Shown: positions 1 through 7,318 of the stretch, one piece after another
How positions within the stretch are numbered: position 1 is the first letter of the stretch
How the letters are laid out: the number at the start of each line of letters is the position of its first letter
Origin: Nitrospirota bacterium
GTDB taxonomy: Bacteria; Nitrospirota; Thermodesulfovibrionia; Thermodesulfovibrionales; JdFR-85
Assembly: GCA_003232715.1 (NCBI GenBank)
Contig: QIJG01000033.1
Coordinates: 1 to 11,748, forward strand
Direction of reading: 5' to 3'
DNA length: 11,748 nt
Made by a program: the position numbers and the translations under genes
Notes under the pieces: generated by a model
Databases searched by the model: none
Told to the model about the DNA's origin: nothing
The model's input: the letters and a program-made list of their open reading frames with translations, nothing else

Positions 1-1037
1 TGAATATGAAGCTGGAGGACGGAGTACTCAGGAACCATGTAGATCAGATACTGAAGGCATCCGACAGGGCGGCAAACCTGACGCATGGCCTGCTTGCCTT
101 CAGCCGCAGACAACTGCTCCAGCCACAGCCGGTCTATTTCGGGAAGATAATCATGGATTTCGAGAAGATTTTAAGGCGGGTTATCCCTGAAAATATAGAG
201 TTTGTTATAGATCTCAAGGATACAAGGGCCGTAATGGTAGATCAGGGGCAAATAGAGCAGGTGATAATAAATCTTGCCACAAATGCCAGGGATGCCATGT
301 CGGAAGGTGGAAAACTCATCATTGAGACCTTTGAGGTCGTCTTTGATGAGGCTTATCTTGAAAGGCATTCATGGGTCAACAAGGGGGGCGGCTTCGTCTG
401 TCTTTCCATCAGTGACACGGGTGATGGGATGACTCCAGCTGTAGAAGAGCATATCTTTGAGCCTTTTTTTACCACAAAGGGAGTGGGCAAAGGTACCGGG
501 CTAGGCCTTTCTACAGTTTATGGTATCATCAAACAACATAATGGTTTTATCCATGTTTACTCAGAGAAGGGCAGGGGTACAACCTTCAAGGTCTACCTTC
601 CTGTAACGGAGTCGGAGCCGGTAGATATAAGCCATGTTTCAGAGTCTCTCATAAGTGGTGGTTCAGAGACAATACTGCTGGCTGAGGATGAGAATAACGT
701 GAGGGAGACGATTAAGGAGGCGCTGGAGGAATATGGGTACACCGTGTTTGTTGCAAGGGACGGTGAGGAGGCAATGACCCTCCTGAATGAGAAATCCGGA
801 GAATTTAAGCTTATGATACTTGATGTTGTGATGCCGAAAGAAGGCGGAAAGGAAGTGTATGAAAAGGCAAAGGGGCTTGGTTTCAGGGGAGATGTGATCT
901 TTATAAGTGGGTACACTATAAATACCATACAAAACCTTATCCTTGAAGAGGATATCAATTTTCTTACAAAACCCTTCAGACCTGTTACGCTTGTGAGAAA
1001 GGTGAGAGAGGTCCTGGATAGCAGTGAAAAAAAATAA
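1..1037 (+). CDS. Hybrid sensor histidine kinase, C-terminal part (5' end outside window)
   Basis: The reading frame is open to the left edge, so the ATG at position 6 is probably internal and the phosphoacceptor histidine and any sensor domain lie outside the window. Counting from that Met, residues 1-40 are the end of a dimerisation helix (LTHGLLAFSRRQ). A HATPase domain follows with N-box NLATNARDAM (89-98), G1 box DTGDG (137-141), F-box EPFFTTK (152-158) and G2 box GKGTGLGL (161-168). A receiver domain occupies about 222-340, with acidic pocket E227/D228, phosphoacceptor D273 in LDVVMP, S301 and K322 in TKPF. The protein should autophosphorylate on the missing His and pass phosphate to its own receiver. 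It overlaps the next gene, a REC-HD-GYP protein, by 14 bases, so that protein is the likely downstream partner. The signal sensed cannot be read from this part. Confidence 0.93.
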   Translation, partial: NMKLEDGVLRNHVDQILKASDRAANLTHGLLAFSRRQLLQPQPVYFGKIIMDFEKILRRVIPENIEFVIDLKDTRAVMVDQGQIEQVIINLATNARDAMSEGGKLIIETFEVVFDEAYLERHSWVNKGGGFVCLSISDTGDGMTPAVEEHIFEPFFTTKGVGKGTGLGLSTVYGIIKQHNGFIHVYSEKGRGTTFKVYLPVTESEPVDISHVSESLISGGSETILLAEDENNVRETIKEALEEYGYTVFVARDGEEAMTLLNEKSGEFKLMILDVVMPKEGGKEVYEKAKGLGFRGDVIFISGYTINTIQNLILEEDINFLTKPFRPVTLVRKVREVLDSSEKK

Positions 1038-2094
1038 TGAATATTCAATCCTGGTAGTTGACGATGACGCAGCAGTGAGGGATGTACTTGTTCTGTTACT
1101 CAGGAATGTTGGCTATAAAATCAGCGATACGGGCAGTCCTGAGGAGGCGCTTAACCTGGTCTCTGAGAGGTCTTTCGACCTTGTTCTATCAGATATCCTC
1201 ATGCCGGAGATGGATGGCCTGACACTCCTGAGAAAGATTCATCTCGAGGTCCCTGATATTCCCGTTATACTGCTGACGGCCTATCCTGACCTCGATCTTT
1301 CTATTGAGGCTTTAAAACACGGAGCCCATGATTTTATTATCAAACCCTTTAATCTGGAGTACCTGCTCCATGCAGTAAAAAAGGCTTTGAATTATTGTGA
1401 GGGGGTAAGGCTTCAGAAGGAATACAATAAGAGGCTTGAGAATACGGTAATCGAAAGGACGTCGGAACTTCGGGATGCCCTCCAGATGGTAAAGGCTGCG
1501 AGCAAGGAGATAATAGAGAGGCTCACTGTGGCGGCTGAATACAGGGATGAAGATACCGCAAGTCATATACGGAGGATAAGCCTTTATTCAAAATTTATTG
1601 CAGAGGAACTCAAAATGTCCCTGGATTTTATTGAAAATATAACATATGCAAGTCCCATGCATGATGTTGGAAAGATAGGTATACCGGACGGAATACTCCT
1701 CAAACCAGGCAGACTTACAGCGGAGGAGTTTGATGTTGCAAGGGTTCATGCCAGTATAGGGTATGAAATTTTAAAGGGGTCATCCTATCCGGTTATACAG
1801 ATGGGAGCATCGATTGCATTGACCCACCATGAGAGATGGGACGGAACGGGTTATCCCAAGGGACTCAGAAGAGAAAAAATTCCTGTTGAGGGCAGGATCG
1901 TGATGCTCGTTGACCAGTACGATGCGTTAAGGTCCACAAGACCATACAAGAGGGGATTCAGTCACGAAGATGCTTATGAGATTATCACTGTGGGGGACGG
2001 ACGAACAATGCCGGATCATTTCGATCCGTCAATGCTCGATCTCTTCTTAAGGATACATAAGGAGTTTAAAAAGGTTTTTGATGAAAACATATAG
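1024..2094 (+). CDS. Response regulator with HD-GYP phosphodiesterase domain
   Basis: The protein has 356 residues. An N-terminal receiver domain (about 7-122) has the acidic pair D13/D14, phosphoacceptor D57 in SDILMP, T85 and K107 in IKPF. A helical, probably coiled-coil linker (about 127-165) leads to an HD-GYP domain (about 165-350) with H181, the HD pair H213-D214 in HDVGKIG, K217, H242, H268-H269, the GYP triplet 276-278 and D297. All expected metal and motif residues appear present, so cyclic-di-GMP phosphodiesterase activity controlled by phosphorylation is likely, although some family members act mainly through protein contacts. The start is GTG at 1024, inside the end of the kinase gene, with a GAGAGAGG-like ribosome site about 12 bases upstream. 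The stop lies 6 bases from the stop of the convergent peptidase gene. Confidence 0.93.
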   Translation: MKKNNEYSILVVDDDAAVRDVLVLLLRNVGYKISDTGSPEEALNLVSERSFDLVLSDILMPEMDGLTLLRKIHLEVPDIPVILLTAYPDLDLSIEALKHGAHDFIIKPFNLEYLLHAVKKALNYCEGVRLQKEYNKRLENTVIERTSELRDALQMVKAASKEIIERLTVAAEYRDEDTASHIRRISLYSKFIAEELKMSLDFIENITYASPMHDVGKIGIPDGILLKPGRLTAEEFDVARVHASIGYEILKGSSYPVIQMGASIALTHHERWDGTGYPKGLRREKIPVEGRIVMLVDQYDALRSTRPYKRGFSHEDAYEIITVGDGRTMPDHFDPSMLDLFLRIHKEFKKVFDENI

Positions 2095-2100
2095 TCCTGA

Positions 2101-3342
2101 TCAGCGTTGTGCAATCCTTTCCTTGTTGTCCCCTTGTTGTAACTCAGCCCTGAGACTCTCCACATGATTCCGAAAATCGGTCATGAGTCCGGCAGGAACG
2201 GTGCGATTTCTTGGAAGCTTGATCTTCAGTGGGTTGAGGAATTTACCATAACGTTTTATACTGTAATGCAGATGCGGGCCTGTTGAAAGCCCCGTACTGC
2301 CGACATAAGCTATAATGTCACCCTGGCTGACCCTTTTGCCCTTTTTTGTTCCCTTCCTTATCCTTGAGAGGTGTCCGTAATATGTCTCATAGCCATTGGG
2401 ATGCTTTATTATTACGAGATTGCCGTATCCACCATTCCAGCCGGCAAACTTGACAGTACCGTTACCTGCGGCTGATACCGGTGTTCCCCGGGGCGCTGCA
2501 TAGTCAATGCCACGGTGGGCCCTGTAGGTTTTCAGGATAGGATGTTTTCTCCTGTAGGTAAATCCGGAACTTATGTATCTGAACCTGAGAGGAGCCCTCA
2601 TGAGGGCCTTTTTGAGAGAACGTCCTTTACTGTCATAATAGCCGGGTCTTCCGTTTACCTTAAATCCGTAAGCCTCATAGGTCTTTCCATTATTTGTAAA
2701 TTCTGCGGCAAGTATTTTGCCGTATCCCTTGAAAACGCCATTGAGCCACAGTTCTTCTACAAGCAGCCTGTAACTGTCGCCCCGCCTCAATTCAGTAACA
2801 AAATCAATGCTGGATTCAAATATCTCGGCCATGTCAAAGGCAATTCGCATGTGTTCTCTGTCGTTACCGATGGAATTAATGAGGTTGTCTCTTATGGTCC
2901 CTGTAACAAGTGATTGACGCTTGTTGTAGACAACTCTGACCTTTTCTGCCGTGAAGCCTTCGGGGCCTTTTATTACCTTCAGGTAATGAGAGTCGTCTAT
3001 TGAATATCTGAAGTTCTTTACCTCTTCCCTCTCAGACCCCTCCAGCCTGAGAGTGTTTATCACATAAGAGCGGTAAGGTTTTACCTTTATGAGATTATAG
3101 ACTTTCCTTGATGCCCTGGTAAGTTTGTAAAGGGTCTGCATGTCAAGCTCATGCCTTTTAAATATTTCGGAGAGCGTTTCCCCTTTTTTTATAATCCCCG
3201 TTATCTCTGTAATTTCAGGAAGAGACAGTGATACAGGATGTCCCGGGAAGTCCTCCGGCGTCTCTCTTCCAAACAGGCTGTTGAGATAAAAGGCAAGAAA
3301 AAAAATCATTACAAGTAATAAACCTGACAGTGCTTTCTTCAT
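2101..3342 (-). CDS. M23-family murein endopeptidase, MepM/Csd3-like, membrane-anchored
   Basis: This 413-residue protein begins with a short basic stretch and a hydrophobic segment (about 4-20), a signal anchor that would place it in the periplasm. Residues about 48-95 (KKGETLSEIFKRHELD onward) resemble the LysM/OapA-like domain of MepM and Csd3. A middle domain (about 130-250) is followed by a LytM/M23 domain (about 262-372). The zinc ligands are probably H276 and D280 (HRGID) and H359 (second His of HLH), with H324 (YYGH) and H357 as the other catalytic histidines. All five are present, so it should be an active enzyme cutting peptidoglycan cross-links. It is the only gene here on the minus strand and is divergent from the VanZ-like gene. 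No ribosome binding site is visible before the ATG, and a good -10 box sits 6 bases upstream, so the mRNA may be leaderless. Confidence 0.92.
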   Translation of the reverse strand: MKKALSGLLLVMIFFLAFYLNSLFGRETPEDFPGHPVSLSLPEITEITGIIKKGETLSEIFKRHELDMQTLYKLTRASRKVYNLIKVKPYRSYVINTLRLEGSEREEVKNFRYSIDDSHYLKVIKGPEGFTAEKVRVVYNKRQSLVTGTIRDNLINSIGNDREHMRIAFDMAEIFESSIDFVTELRRGDSYRLLVEELWLNGVFKGYGKILAAEFTNNGKTYEAYGFKVNGRPGYYDSKGRSLKKALMRAPLRFRYISSGFTYRRKHPILKTYRAHRGIDYAAPRGTPVSAAGNGTVKFAGWNGGYGNLVIIKHPNGYETYYGHLSRIRKGTKKGKRVSQGDIIAYVGSTGLSTGPHLHYSIKRYGKFLNPLKIKLPRNRTVPAGLMTDFRNHVESLRAELQQGDNKERIAQR

Positions 3343-3348
3343 GAGGAT

Positions 3349-3378
3349 ATTATATTACGTTGGGATACTTATTGCCAA
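3349..3378 (-). promoter_or_regulatory. Predicted sigma-70-type promoter of the M23 peptidase gene
   Basis: On the minus strand TTGGCA (3378-3373) and TATAAT (3354-3349) are separated by 18 bases. The -35 matches consensus at 5 of 6 positions and the -10 at all 6. Counting about 7 bases from the -10 puts the transcription start at or next to the A of the ATG at 3342. Confidence 0.6.
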
Positions 3379-3419
3379 GTAAAATTTGACGGGGTTTCTG
3401 TCGGCAATTTTGGAAAAGA

Positions 3420-3450
3420 TTGAAAAGTTGATGATAAAAATGTTTATACT
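3420..3450 (+). promoter_or_regulatory. Possible promoter of the VanZ-like gene and the downstream array
   Basis: TTGAAA (3420-3425) and TATACT (3445-3450) are separated by 19 bases, which is longer than ideal. The expected transcription start is around 3457, the first base of the GTG start codon. This is weaker than the promoter on the opposite strand. No other convincing -10 was seen in the gap, although a TTGACG lies at 3386-3391 without a matching -10. Confidence 0.35.
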
Positions 3451-3456
3451 TTATGT

Positions 3457-3822
3457 GTGAAGTGGAAAACAGTATATAGGATAGCCTTCTTTCTCTGGGT
3501 CGGAATTGTTGGTGTTTTATCTGTCATTCCTTCTCCGGACAAGGTGGTTGCGGTACCGGATAAATTCGCCCATTTCGTTGCCTATTTCATAACTGCATCG
3601 TTATGCTATTGTGCTTTTAGAAGGGAGAGATTATCCTTTCTTATCTTTTTGGGTATTGCAGTCTTTCTTTACGGTATGGCAATAGAGGTTATCCAGTACT
3701 TTCTGCCGTACAGGAATTTCAGTATAGGTGACATAATTGCCAATGCCTCCGGCATAGGCTCCTTCTTTGTTATATGGGGAGTTTATTTCAGGATCACAAG
3801 ACGGAAGAGAGAGGGAGGCTGA
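3457..3822 (+). CDS. VanZ-like integral membrane protein
   Basis: The 121-residue protein has about four hydrophobic segments (roughly 7-24, 37-53, 60-82 and 93-111) and a basic C-terminus (RRKREGG), as expected for a small inner-membrane protein. VanZ-family signature residues are present: D35-K36 with H39 (DKFAHF), E77 and Q80 (EVIQ), R86, D92 and N96. VanZ is named for low-level teicoplanin resistance in enterococci, but most chromosomal homologues such as this one have no established function, and resistance should not be assumed. The start is GTG at 3457. An ATG at 3453 is in another frame and no ribosome binding site is visible, so the transcript may be leaderless. The gene stands first in the long co-directional array, 14 bases before yggS. 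Confidence 0.85.
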   Translation: MKWKTVYRIAFFLWVGIVGVLSVIPSPDKVVAVPDKFAHFVAYFITASLCYCAFRRERLSFLIFLGIAVFLYGMAIEVIQYFLPYRNFSIGDIIANASGIGSFFVIWGVYFRITRRKREGG

Positions 3823-3836
3823 AGTAATTATTCATC

Positions 3837-4538
3837 ATGTCGGATCATATTGTCGAATCTATCAGTAGTGTCTATAAGAAAATCTCACATGCTGCGATGA
3901 GGGTGGGAAGAGATCCCCTGGAGGTGAAGCTTCTTGCAGTCACCAAGACTGTCTCTCCTGAGGTCATAAGAGAGGCAGTGGATGCCGGGGTGAGACTTCT
4001 TGGCGAAAGCAGGGTGCAGGAGGCAAAGGAGAAGATTGCAGTCCTGGATGGGGACTTGCCTGATACGGTCTCGTGGCAGATGATTGGAAACCTCCAGAGC
4101 AACAAGGCAAAGCTTGCAGTTCAACTCTTTGATATGATACAGTCAGTGGATTCTGTAGATTTAGCCAGGAAGATAGACCGTTATGCATCGGAGGCCGGGA
4201 AGGTTCAGAGAGTCCTTGTGCAGGTAAAACTCGCCGGGAGAGAAGCCGGATCCGGGATAAGTCCGGAAGGGCTCATTGTCCTCCTTGAAGAGATCGGAGA
4301 ACTACATAATATTGTGGTTGAGGGACTAATGACTATTCCACCGTTTCCTGAAATACCTGAGGACGTAAGGCCCTGCTTCAGAAGACTCAGGGAGATAAGG
4401 GACGGGGCTGAAAGGAAAGGGTTTAAACTCCCGGAACTGTCCATGGGAATGTCCGGTGATTTTGAGGTGGCTGTGGAGGAAGGAGCGACCATGGTGAGGG
4501 TCGGGTCTGCGATTTTTGGAAGGAGGTTATATCAGTGA
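3837..4538 (+). CDS. yggS: YggS/PROSC family pyridoxal-phosphate homeostasis protein
   Basis: At 233 residues this is the usual length for the family, a single-domain PLP-binding TIM barrel related to alanine racemase. The family buffers PLP and affects amino-acid metabolism, with no firmly established enzyme activity. The PLP lysine is K37 in LLAVTKTV. Other hallmarks are GESRVQEA (56-63), WQMIGNLQSNK (80-90) and the phosphate-binding C-terminus LSMGMSGDFEVAV (201-213) with VRVGSAIFG (220-228). Two common residues differ: GEN is GES at position 58 and the H of WHxIG is Q81. The closest ribosome-site-like sequence (GGAGG, 3814-3818) lies 18 bases before the ATG, inside the end of the previous gene, so initiation may depend on coupling. 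The stop overlaps the proC start by four bases; yggS beside proC is a widespread arrangement. Confidence 0.95.
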   Translation: MSDHIVESISSVYKKISHAAMRVGRDPLEVKLLAVTKTVSPEVIREAVDAGVRLLGESRVQEAKEKIAVLDGDLPDTVSWQMIGNLQSNKAKLAVQLFDMIQSVDSVDLARKIDRYASEAGKVQRVLVQVKLAGREAGSGISPEGLIVLLEEIGELHNIVVEGLMTIPPFPEIPEDVRPCFRRLREIRDGAERKGFKLPELSMGMSGDFEVAVEEGATMVRVGSAIFGRRLYQ

Positions 4539-5323
4539 TAGGGTTTATCGGTGGCGGCAACATGTCGGAGGCGATAATAAACGGTCTCCTTGGTGCATCC
4601 GGAGACAAGATAGTAGTATCGGATAAAAGGAAGGAGAGACTGGATTACCTGAAGAAGGAATACCGGGTAAGGACAACTGCTGACAACAGGGAAGTAGTGT
4701 CGGCTTCAGATGTTATTATCCTTGCAGTAAAACCTGAGGATATCGGAGATGTCACTGCTGAGATAATGGATGGGGTTACAGACGGACACCTTGTCGTCTC
4801 GATTGCTGCAGGAATAAAACTCGCATATCTTTCCGGGAGGCTCAAGATTAAAAGACTCATCAGGGTGATGCCTAATACCCCTGCCTTTGCGGGAGAGGGG
4901 ATGAGCGTTGTCTCTCCGAAGGGGGGGATAAAGAAGAAGGATTTAAAGACGGTTGTAGATATATTCAGGACAGTAGGAGAGGTCCTGGTGCTGAGTGAAG
5001 ACAAGATGGATGCGGTAACTGCCGTTAGCGGGAGTGGCCCCGCCTTTTTTGCGTATTTTGTTGAATCAATGGCAGAGGCCGGGGTGAGAATGGGACTTAG
5101 CGCCCCTGACGCCCTGTTCCTTACCCTGCAGACCGCTTCAGGAACAATAAAGATGTTGAGGGAAGGGCGGACACCTGCAGAGTTAAAGCAGATGGTGACC
5201 TCTCCGGGCGGAACCACTGCCGAGGGTCTTTACAGCCTTGAAAGGAACTCTCTGAAGGCTGCCGTAAAGGAGGCCGTCGAGGCCGCTGCAAGGCGGGCGG
5301 AAGAATTAAGCGGGAGGCAGTAA
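4535..5323 (+). CDS. proC: Pyrroline-5-carboxylate reductase
   Basis: ProC reduces pyrroline-5-carboxylate to proline with NAD(P)H in the cytoplasm, the last step of proline synthesis. The 262-residue length is typical. The N-terminal Rossmann motif is GFIGGGNM (3-10), followed by AVKP (64-67), RVMPNTPA (110-117) and the C-terminal dimerisation and active-site motifs AVSGSGPAFF (163-172) and TSPGGTT (222-228). The start is GTG at 4535, overlapping the yggS stop as GTGA, with a strong AGGAGG site (4521-4526) 8 bases upstream. The next gene begins directly after its stop codon. All catalytic motifs look intact. Confidence 0.97.
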   Translation: MIGFIGGGNMSEAIINGLLGASGDKIVVSDKRKERLDYLKKEYRVRTTADNREVVSASDVIILAVKPEDIGDVTAEIMDGVTDGHLVVSIAAGIKLAYLSGRLKIKRLIRVMPNTPAFAGEGMSVVSPKGGIKKKDLKTVVDIFRTVGEVLVLSEDKMDAVTAVSGSGPAFFAYFVESMAEAGVRMGLSAPDALFLTLQTASGTIKMLREGRTPAELKQMVTSPGGTTAEGLYSLERNSLKAAVKEAVEAAARRAEELSGRQ

Positions 5324-5632
5324 ATGTTTATCCTTGGTAATCTGTTTATAGCAGTGGGCAATGTCCTTGATATTCTGCTGAGACTCTATATGTGGGTGAT
5401 TATTATTGCTGCCCTCATAACCTGGGTTAATCCCGATCCGTACAACCCGATTGTCAGATTCCTCTACAGGGCGACGGAACCGGTCTTACGCCCTATAAGG
5501 AGGAAGCTCGGGGTATACGGCGGGATGGATTTGTCCCCCGTGATAGTGATACTCGGGATTGTTTTTACCAGATATTTCATAGTAAGGAGTCTTGTTGAAC
5601 TTGGTTATAGACTGAAAGGAGGCATGTTATGA
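5324..5632 (+). CDS. yggT: YggT family membrane protein
   Basis: This small membrane protein of 102 residues has two hydrophobic segments (about 5-35 and 70-92) around the conserved family stretch WVNPDPYNPIVRFLYR and TEPVLRPIRR, then DLSPVIVIL. YggT proteins are widespread next to yggS and proC. They have been linked to osmotic tolerance in Escherichia coli and to division or envelope functions elsewhere, but no molecular activity is established. The ATG follows the proC stop with no gap and has GGGAGG (5312-5317) 6 bases upstream. Its end overlaps the divIVA start by four bases (ATGA), so the two are probably translationally coupled, as with the yggT/sepF-divIVA neighbourhoods known from other bacteria. 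Confidence 0.93.
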   Translation: MFILGNLFIAVGNVLDILLRLYMWVIIIAALITWVNPDPYNPIVRFLYRATEPVLRPIRRKLGVYGGMDLSPVIVILGIVFTRYFIVRSLVELGYRLKGGML

Positions 5633-6085
5633 GAATTACACCCCTTGATATTCAGCAGAAACAGTTTCCCGTTAAGTTCAGGGGATTTGATAGACCTTTT
5701 GAGGGAGAACGCCTCATTGAAGGAGCATCACCACAGGGCGGAGGCCCAGCTGCAGGAATTCAGGGATATGGAGAATACCCTTCGGGAGACTCTTATGACT
5801 GCTCAGCAGATGGTGGAGGATTATAAGACAAATGCGAGGAAGGAGGCCGAGTTGATTTTAAGGGAGGCTGAACTCAAGGCGGATTCCCTTATAAAGGAGG
5901 CCCAGGAAAGGGTTGTAAAGATACACGAGGATATTGTGGATCTGAAAGGTATAAGGAGGCATTTCAAGGAAGAACTCAAGAGGTTGATAGAGAGCCACGT
6001 CAGGATGCTTGAGTTTGATGAGTTAAGAGAGTCAGAGGAAGACAGTGTTTCGGGGTCGTTAGAGAGTGAAATACAGGGCGATTAA
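5629..6085 (+). pseudogene. divIVA: DivIVA-domain protein, split by an apparent frameshifting deletion
   Basis: DivIVA proteins bind curved membrane and organise pole or septum proteins. The genuine start is almost certainly ATG 5629: it has AAAGGAGG (5616-5622) 6 bases upstream, overlaps the yggT stop as ATGA, and encodes the conserved N-terminus MRITPLDIQQ with KFRGFD at residues 16-21. After GFD this frame loses similarity and stops at 5826. The coiled-coil body continues in another frame, open from TTG 5645 to the stop at 6085, with GDLIDLLREN, then AELILREAELKADSLIKEA and LKRLIESHVRMLE. By comparison with Bacillus subtilis DivIVA about 15 residues, including the EVxxFL segment, are missing between the parts, and both frames share the bases near 5680-5692. 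A deletion of 3n+2 bases (about 47) explains this. If real, only a protein without the membrane-binding end could be made, from TTG 5645 or a later start. An assembly error is the main alternative. Confidence 0.8.
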
Positions 6086-7310
6086 GGGAGTTCAGGATAT
6101 ACTGCCTCCTGATGTCTATCTCTGGCAGGAAGTCGAATCCACAGCACGTCAGGTCTTTGCACCGTTCGGCTACAGGGAGATAAGGACTCCGGTTATGGAG
6201 TTTACAGAGGTTTTTACCAGAGGCATCGGAGAGACAACGGATATCGTGGAGAAGGAGATGTACACCTTCAATGACAGGGCCGGCAGGAGTATGACCCTCA
6301 GACCTGAAGGCACTGCTCCCGTGGTGAGGGCCTATGTAGAGAACCATCTTTATAGTCTCCCCTCTCCTCAGAAATACTATTATATAGGTCCCATGTTCAG
6401 GTATGAAAGACCACAGAAGGGGAGGTTCAGACAGTTTCATCAGATAGGTGTTGAGACCTTTGGTGAAGAGGACCCGCGAATGGATGCCGAGGTGCTTGAT
6501 ATGCTGAGGTGTTTTTTTGAGAGGGTCGGAGTAGATAATCTCAGGTTCGAAGTCAATTCCATTGGCTGTGATGAATGCAGGCCCATCTATAGAAGGGCCC
6601 TGATAGATTTTTTGACCGGACAGATAGATTCCCTTTGTTCAGACTGCAAGAGGAGATATGAGGTTAATCCCCTCAGGGTGCTTGACTGCAAGGTGAAGGG
6701 ATGTGGGGAGATAAAGAAGAAGGCCCCCGGGATAACGGATTATCTCTGTTCGGGATGCAGGGAGCATTTTGATGCCCTCAGGGGATACCTTGAGTTGCTT
6801 AAAATCCCTTTCAGAGTTAATCCTGAAATGGTTCGTGGACTGGATTACTATACAAGAACAACATTTGAAGTTACCTCCGAATTCCTGGGAGCCCGGAGTG
6901 CTGTGGCTGCAGGTGGCAGGTACGACAAGCTGATTGAGGAGTTTGGCGGCCCGGCCGTTCCGGGGATTGGTTTTGCCATAGGTGTGGAACGGCTTGCTGC
7001 TCTCATCAAGGACCGTCACGGCATTAGGGAACCGGTCCCTACAGTATATTTTGCAGCGATCGGGGACGAGGCTGAGAAGGCTGCGTATAAACTTGCCTCT
7101 GAGATGCGGACAAAGGGAATCCGGGTGGAGCTGGATTACTCGGGGGCATCCCTGAAGAGCCGGTTCAGAAAGGCTGACAGGCTTAAGGCAACTTATGTAT
7201 TTATATTCGGAGAGGATGAATTGTCAAGAGGGACTGTACGCTATAAAAGACTTTCGGATGGAGAGCAGGGAGAGATAAACAAAGATGATGTCATGCAGTT
7301 TTTTGGATAG
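6066..7310 (+). CDS. hisS: Histidyl-tRNA synthetase
   Basis: This class II aminoacyl-tRNA synthetase of 414 residues charges tRNA-His with histidine. Motif 1 lies around 36-60 (YREIRTPVMEF and RGIGETTDIVEKEMY), followed by LRPEGTAP (78-85), motif 2 FRYERPQKGRFRQFHQ (111-126), the histidine-binding GLDYYTRTTFEV (258-269) and motif 3 IGFAIGVERL (301-310). The C-terminal anticodon-binding domain covers about 325-414. The insertion region has four cysteine pairs (168/171, 191/194, 208/213, 228/231) as in many clostridial-type enzymes, possibly binding metal. The start is GTG at 6066 (MKYRAIKG, the expected N-terminus), 20 bases inside the end of the divIVA coding frame with no strong ribosome binding site. 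A frameshift in divIVA could therefore affect its coupled translation. Confidence 0.97.
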   Translation: MKYRAIKGVQDILPPDVYLWQEVESTARQVFAPFGYREIRTPVMEFTEVFTRGIGETTDIVEKEMYTFNDRAGRSMTLRPEGTAPVVRAYVENHLYSLPSPQKYYYIGPMFRYERPQKGRFRQFHQIGVETFGEEDPRMDAEVLDMLRCFFERVGVDNLRFEVNSIGCDECRPIYRRALIDFLTGQIDSLCSDCKRRYEVNPLRVLDCKVKGCGEIKKKAPGITDYLCSGCREHFDALRGYLELLKIPFRVNPEMVRGLDYYTRTTFEVTSEFLGARSAVAAGGRYDKLIEEFGGPAVPGIGFAIGVERLAALIKDRHGIREPVPTVYFAAIGDEAEKAAYKLASEMRTKGIRVELDYSGASLKSRFRKADRLKATYVFIFGEDELSRGTVRYKRLSDGEQGEINKDDVMQFFG

Positions 7311-7318
7311 AGGTGATC
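7310..7318 (+). promoter_or_regulatory. Extended ribosome binding site in the hisS-yicC gap
   Basis: GAGGTGATC is complementary to nine bases of the usual bacterial 16S rRNA 3' tail (GATCACCTC). It lies 26 bases before the yicC ATG, too far to serve it directly, but 5 bases (from GAGG) before a GTG at 7319 that opens a nine-codon frame. The same ten bases GAGGTGATCG recur at 9161-9170 before rpoZ. Confidence 0.5.

Noticed and set aside
2041..2160. Bidirectional terminator between the convergent HD-GYP and peptidase genes
   Set aside because: Only 6 bases separate the stops. The 8-base palindrome CTGATCAG (2097-2104) and a GTTTT/AAAAC pair are too short and lack a GC-rich stem plus T-run.
2515..2913. 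132-codon open frame on the plus strand inside the M23 peptidase gene
   Set aside because: It is antisense to a clearly coding region with intact family motifs, resembles no protein I recognise and has no good ribosome site.
3457..3822. Glycopeptide resistance role for the VanZ-like protein
   Set aside because: No other van genes are near, and chromosomal VanZ-family proteins commonly occur without any resistance link.
4645..5217. 190-codon minus-strand frame opposite proC
   Set aside because: proC on the plus strand has all its motifs intact; the antisense frame has no recognisable domain and no promoter or ribosome site of note.
5629..5826. Programmed ribosomal frameshift in divIVA
   Set aside because: Shifting frame alone would not restore the protein, because about 15 conserved residues are missing between the two halves, and the short GGGG run at the junction is not a convincing slippery site.
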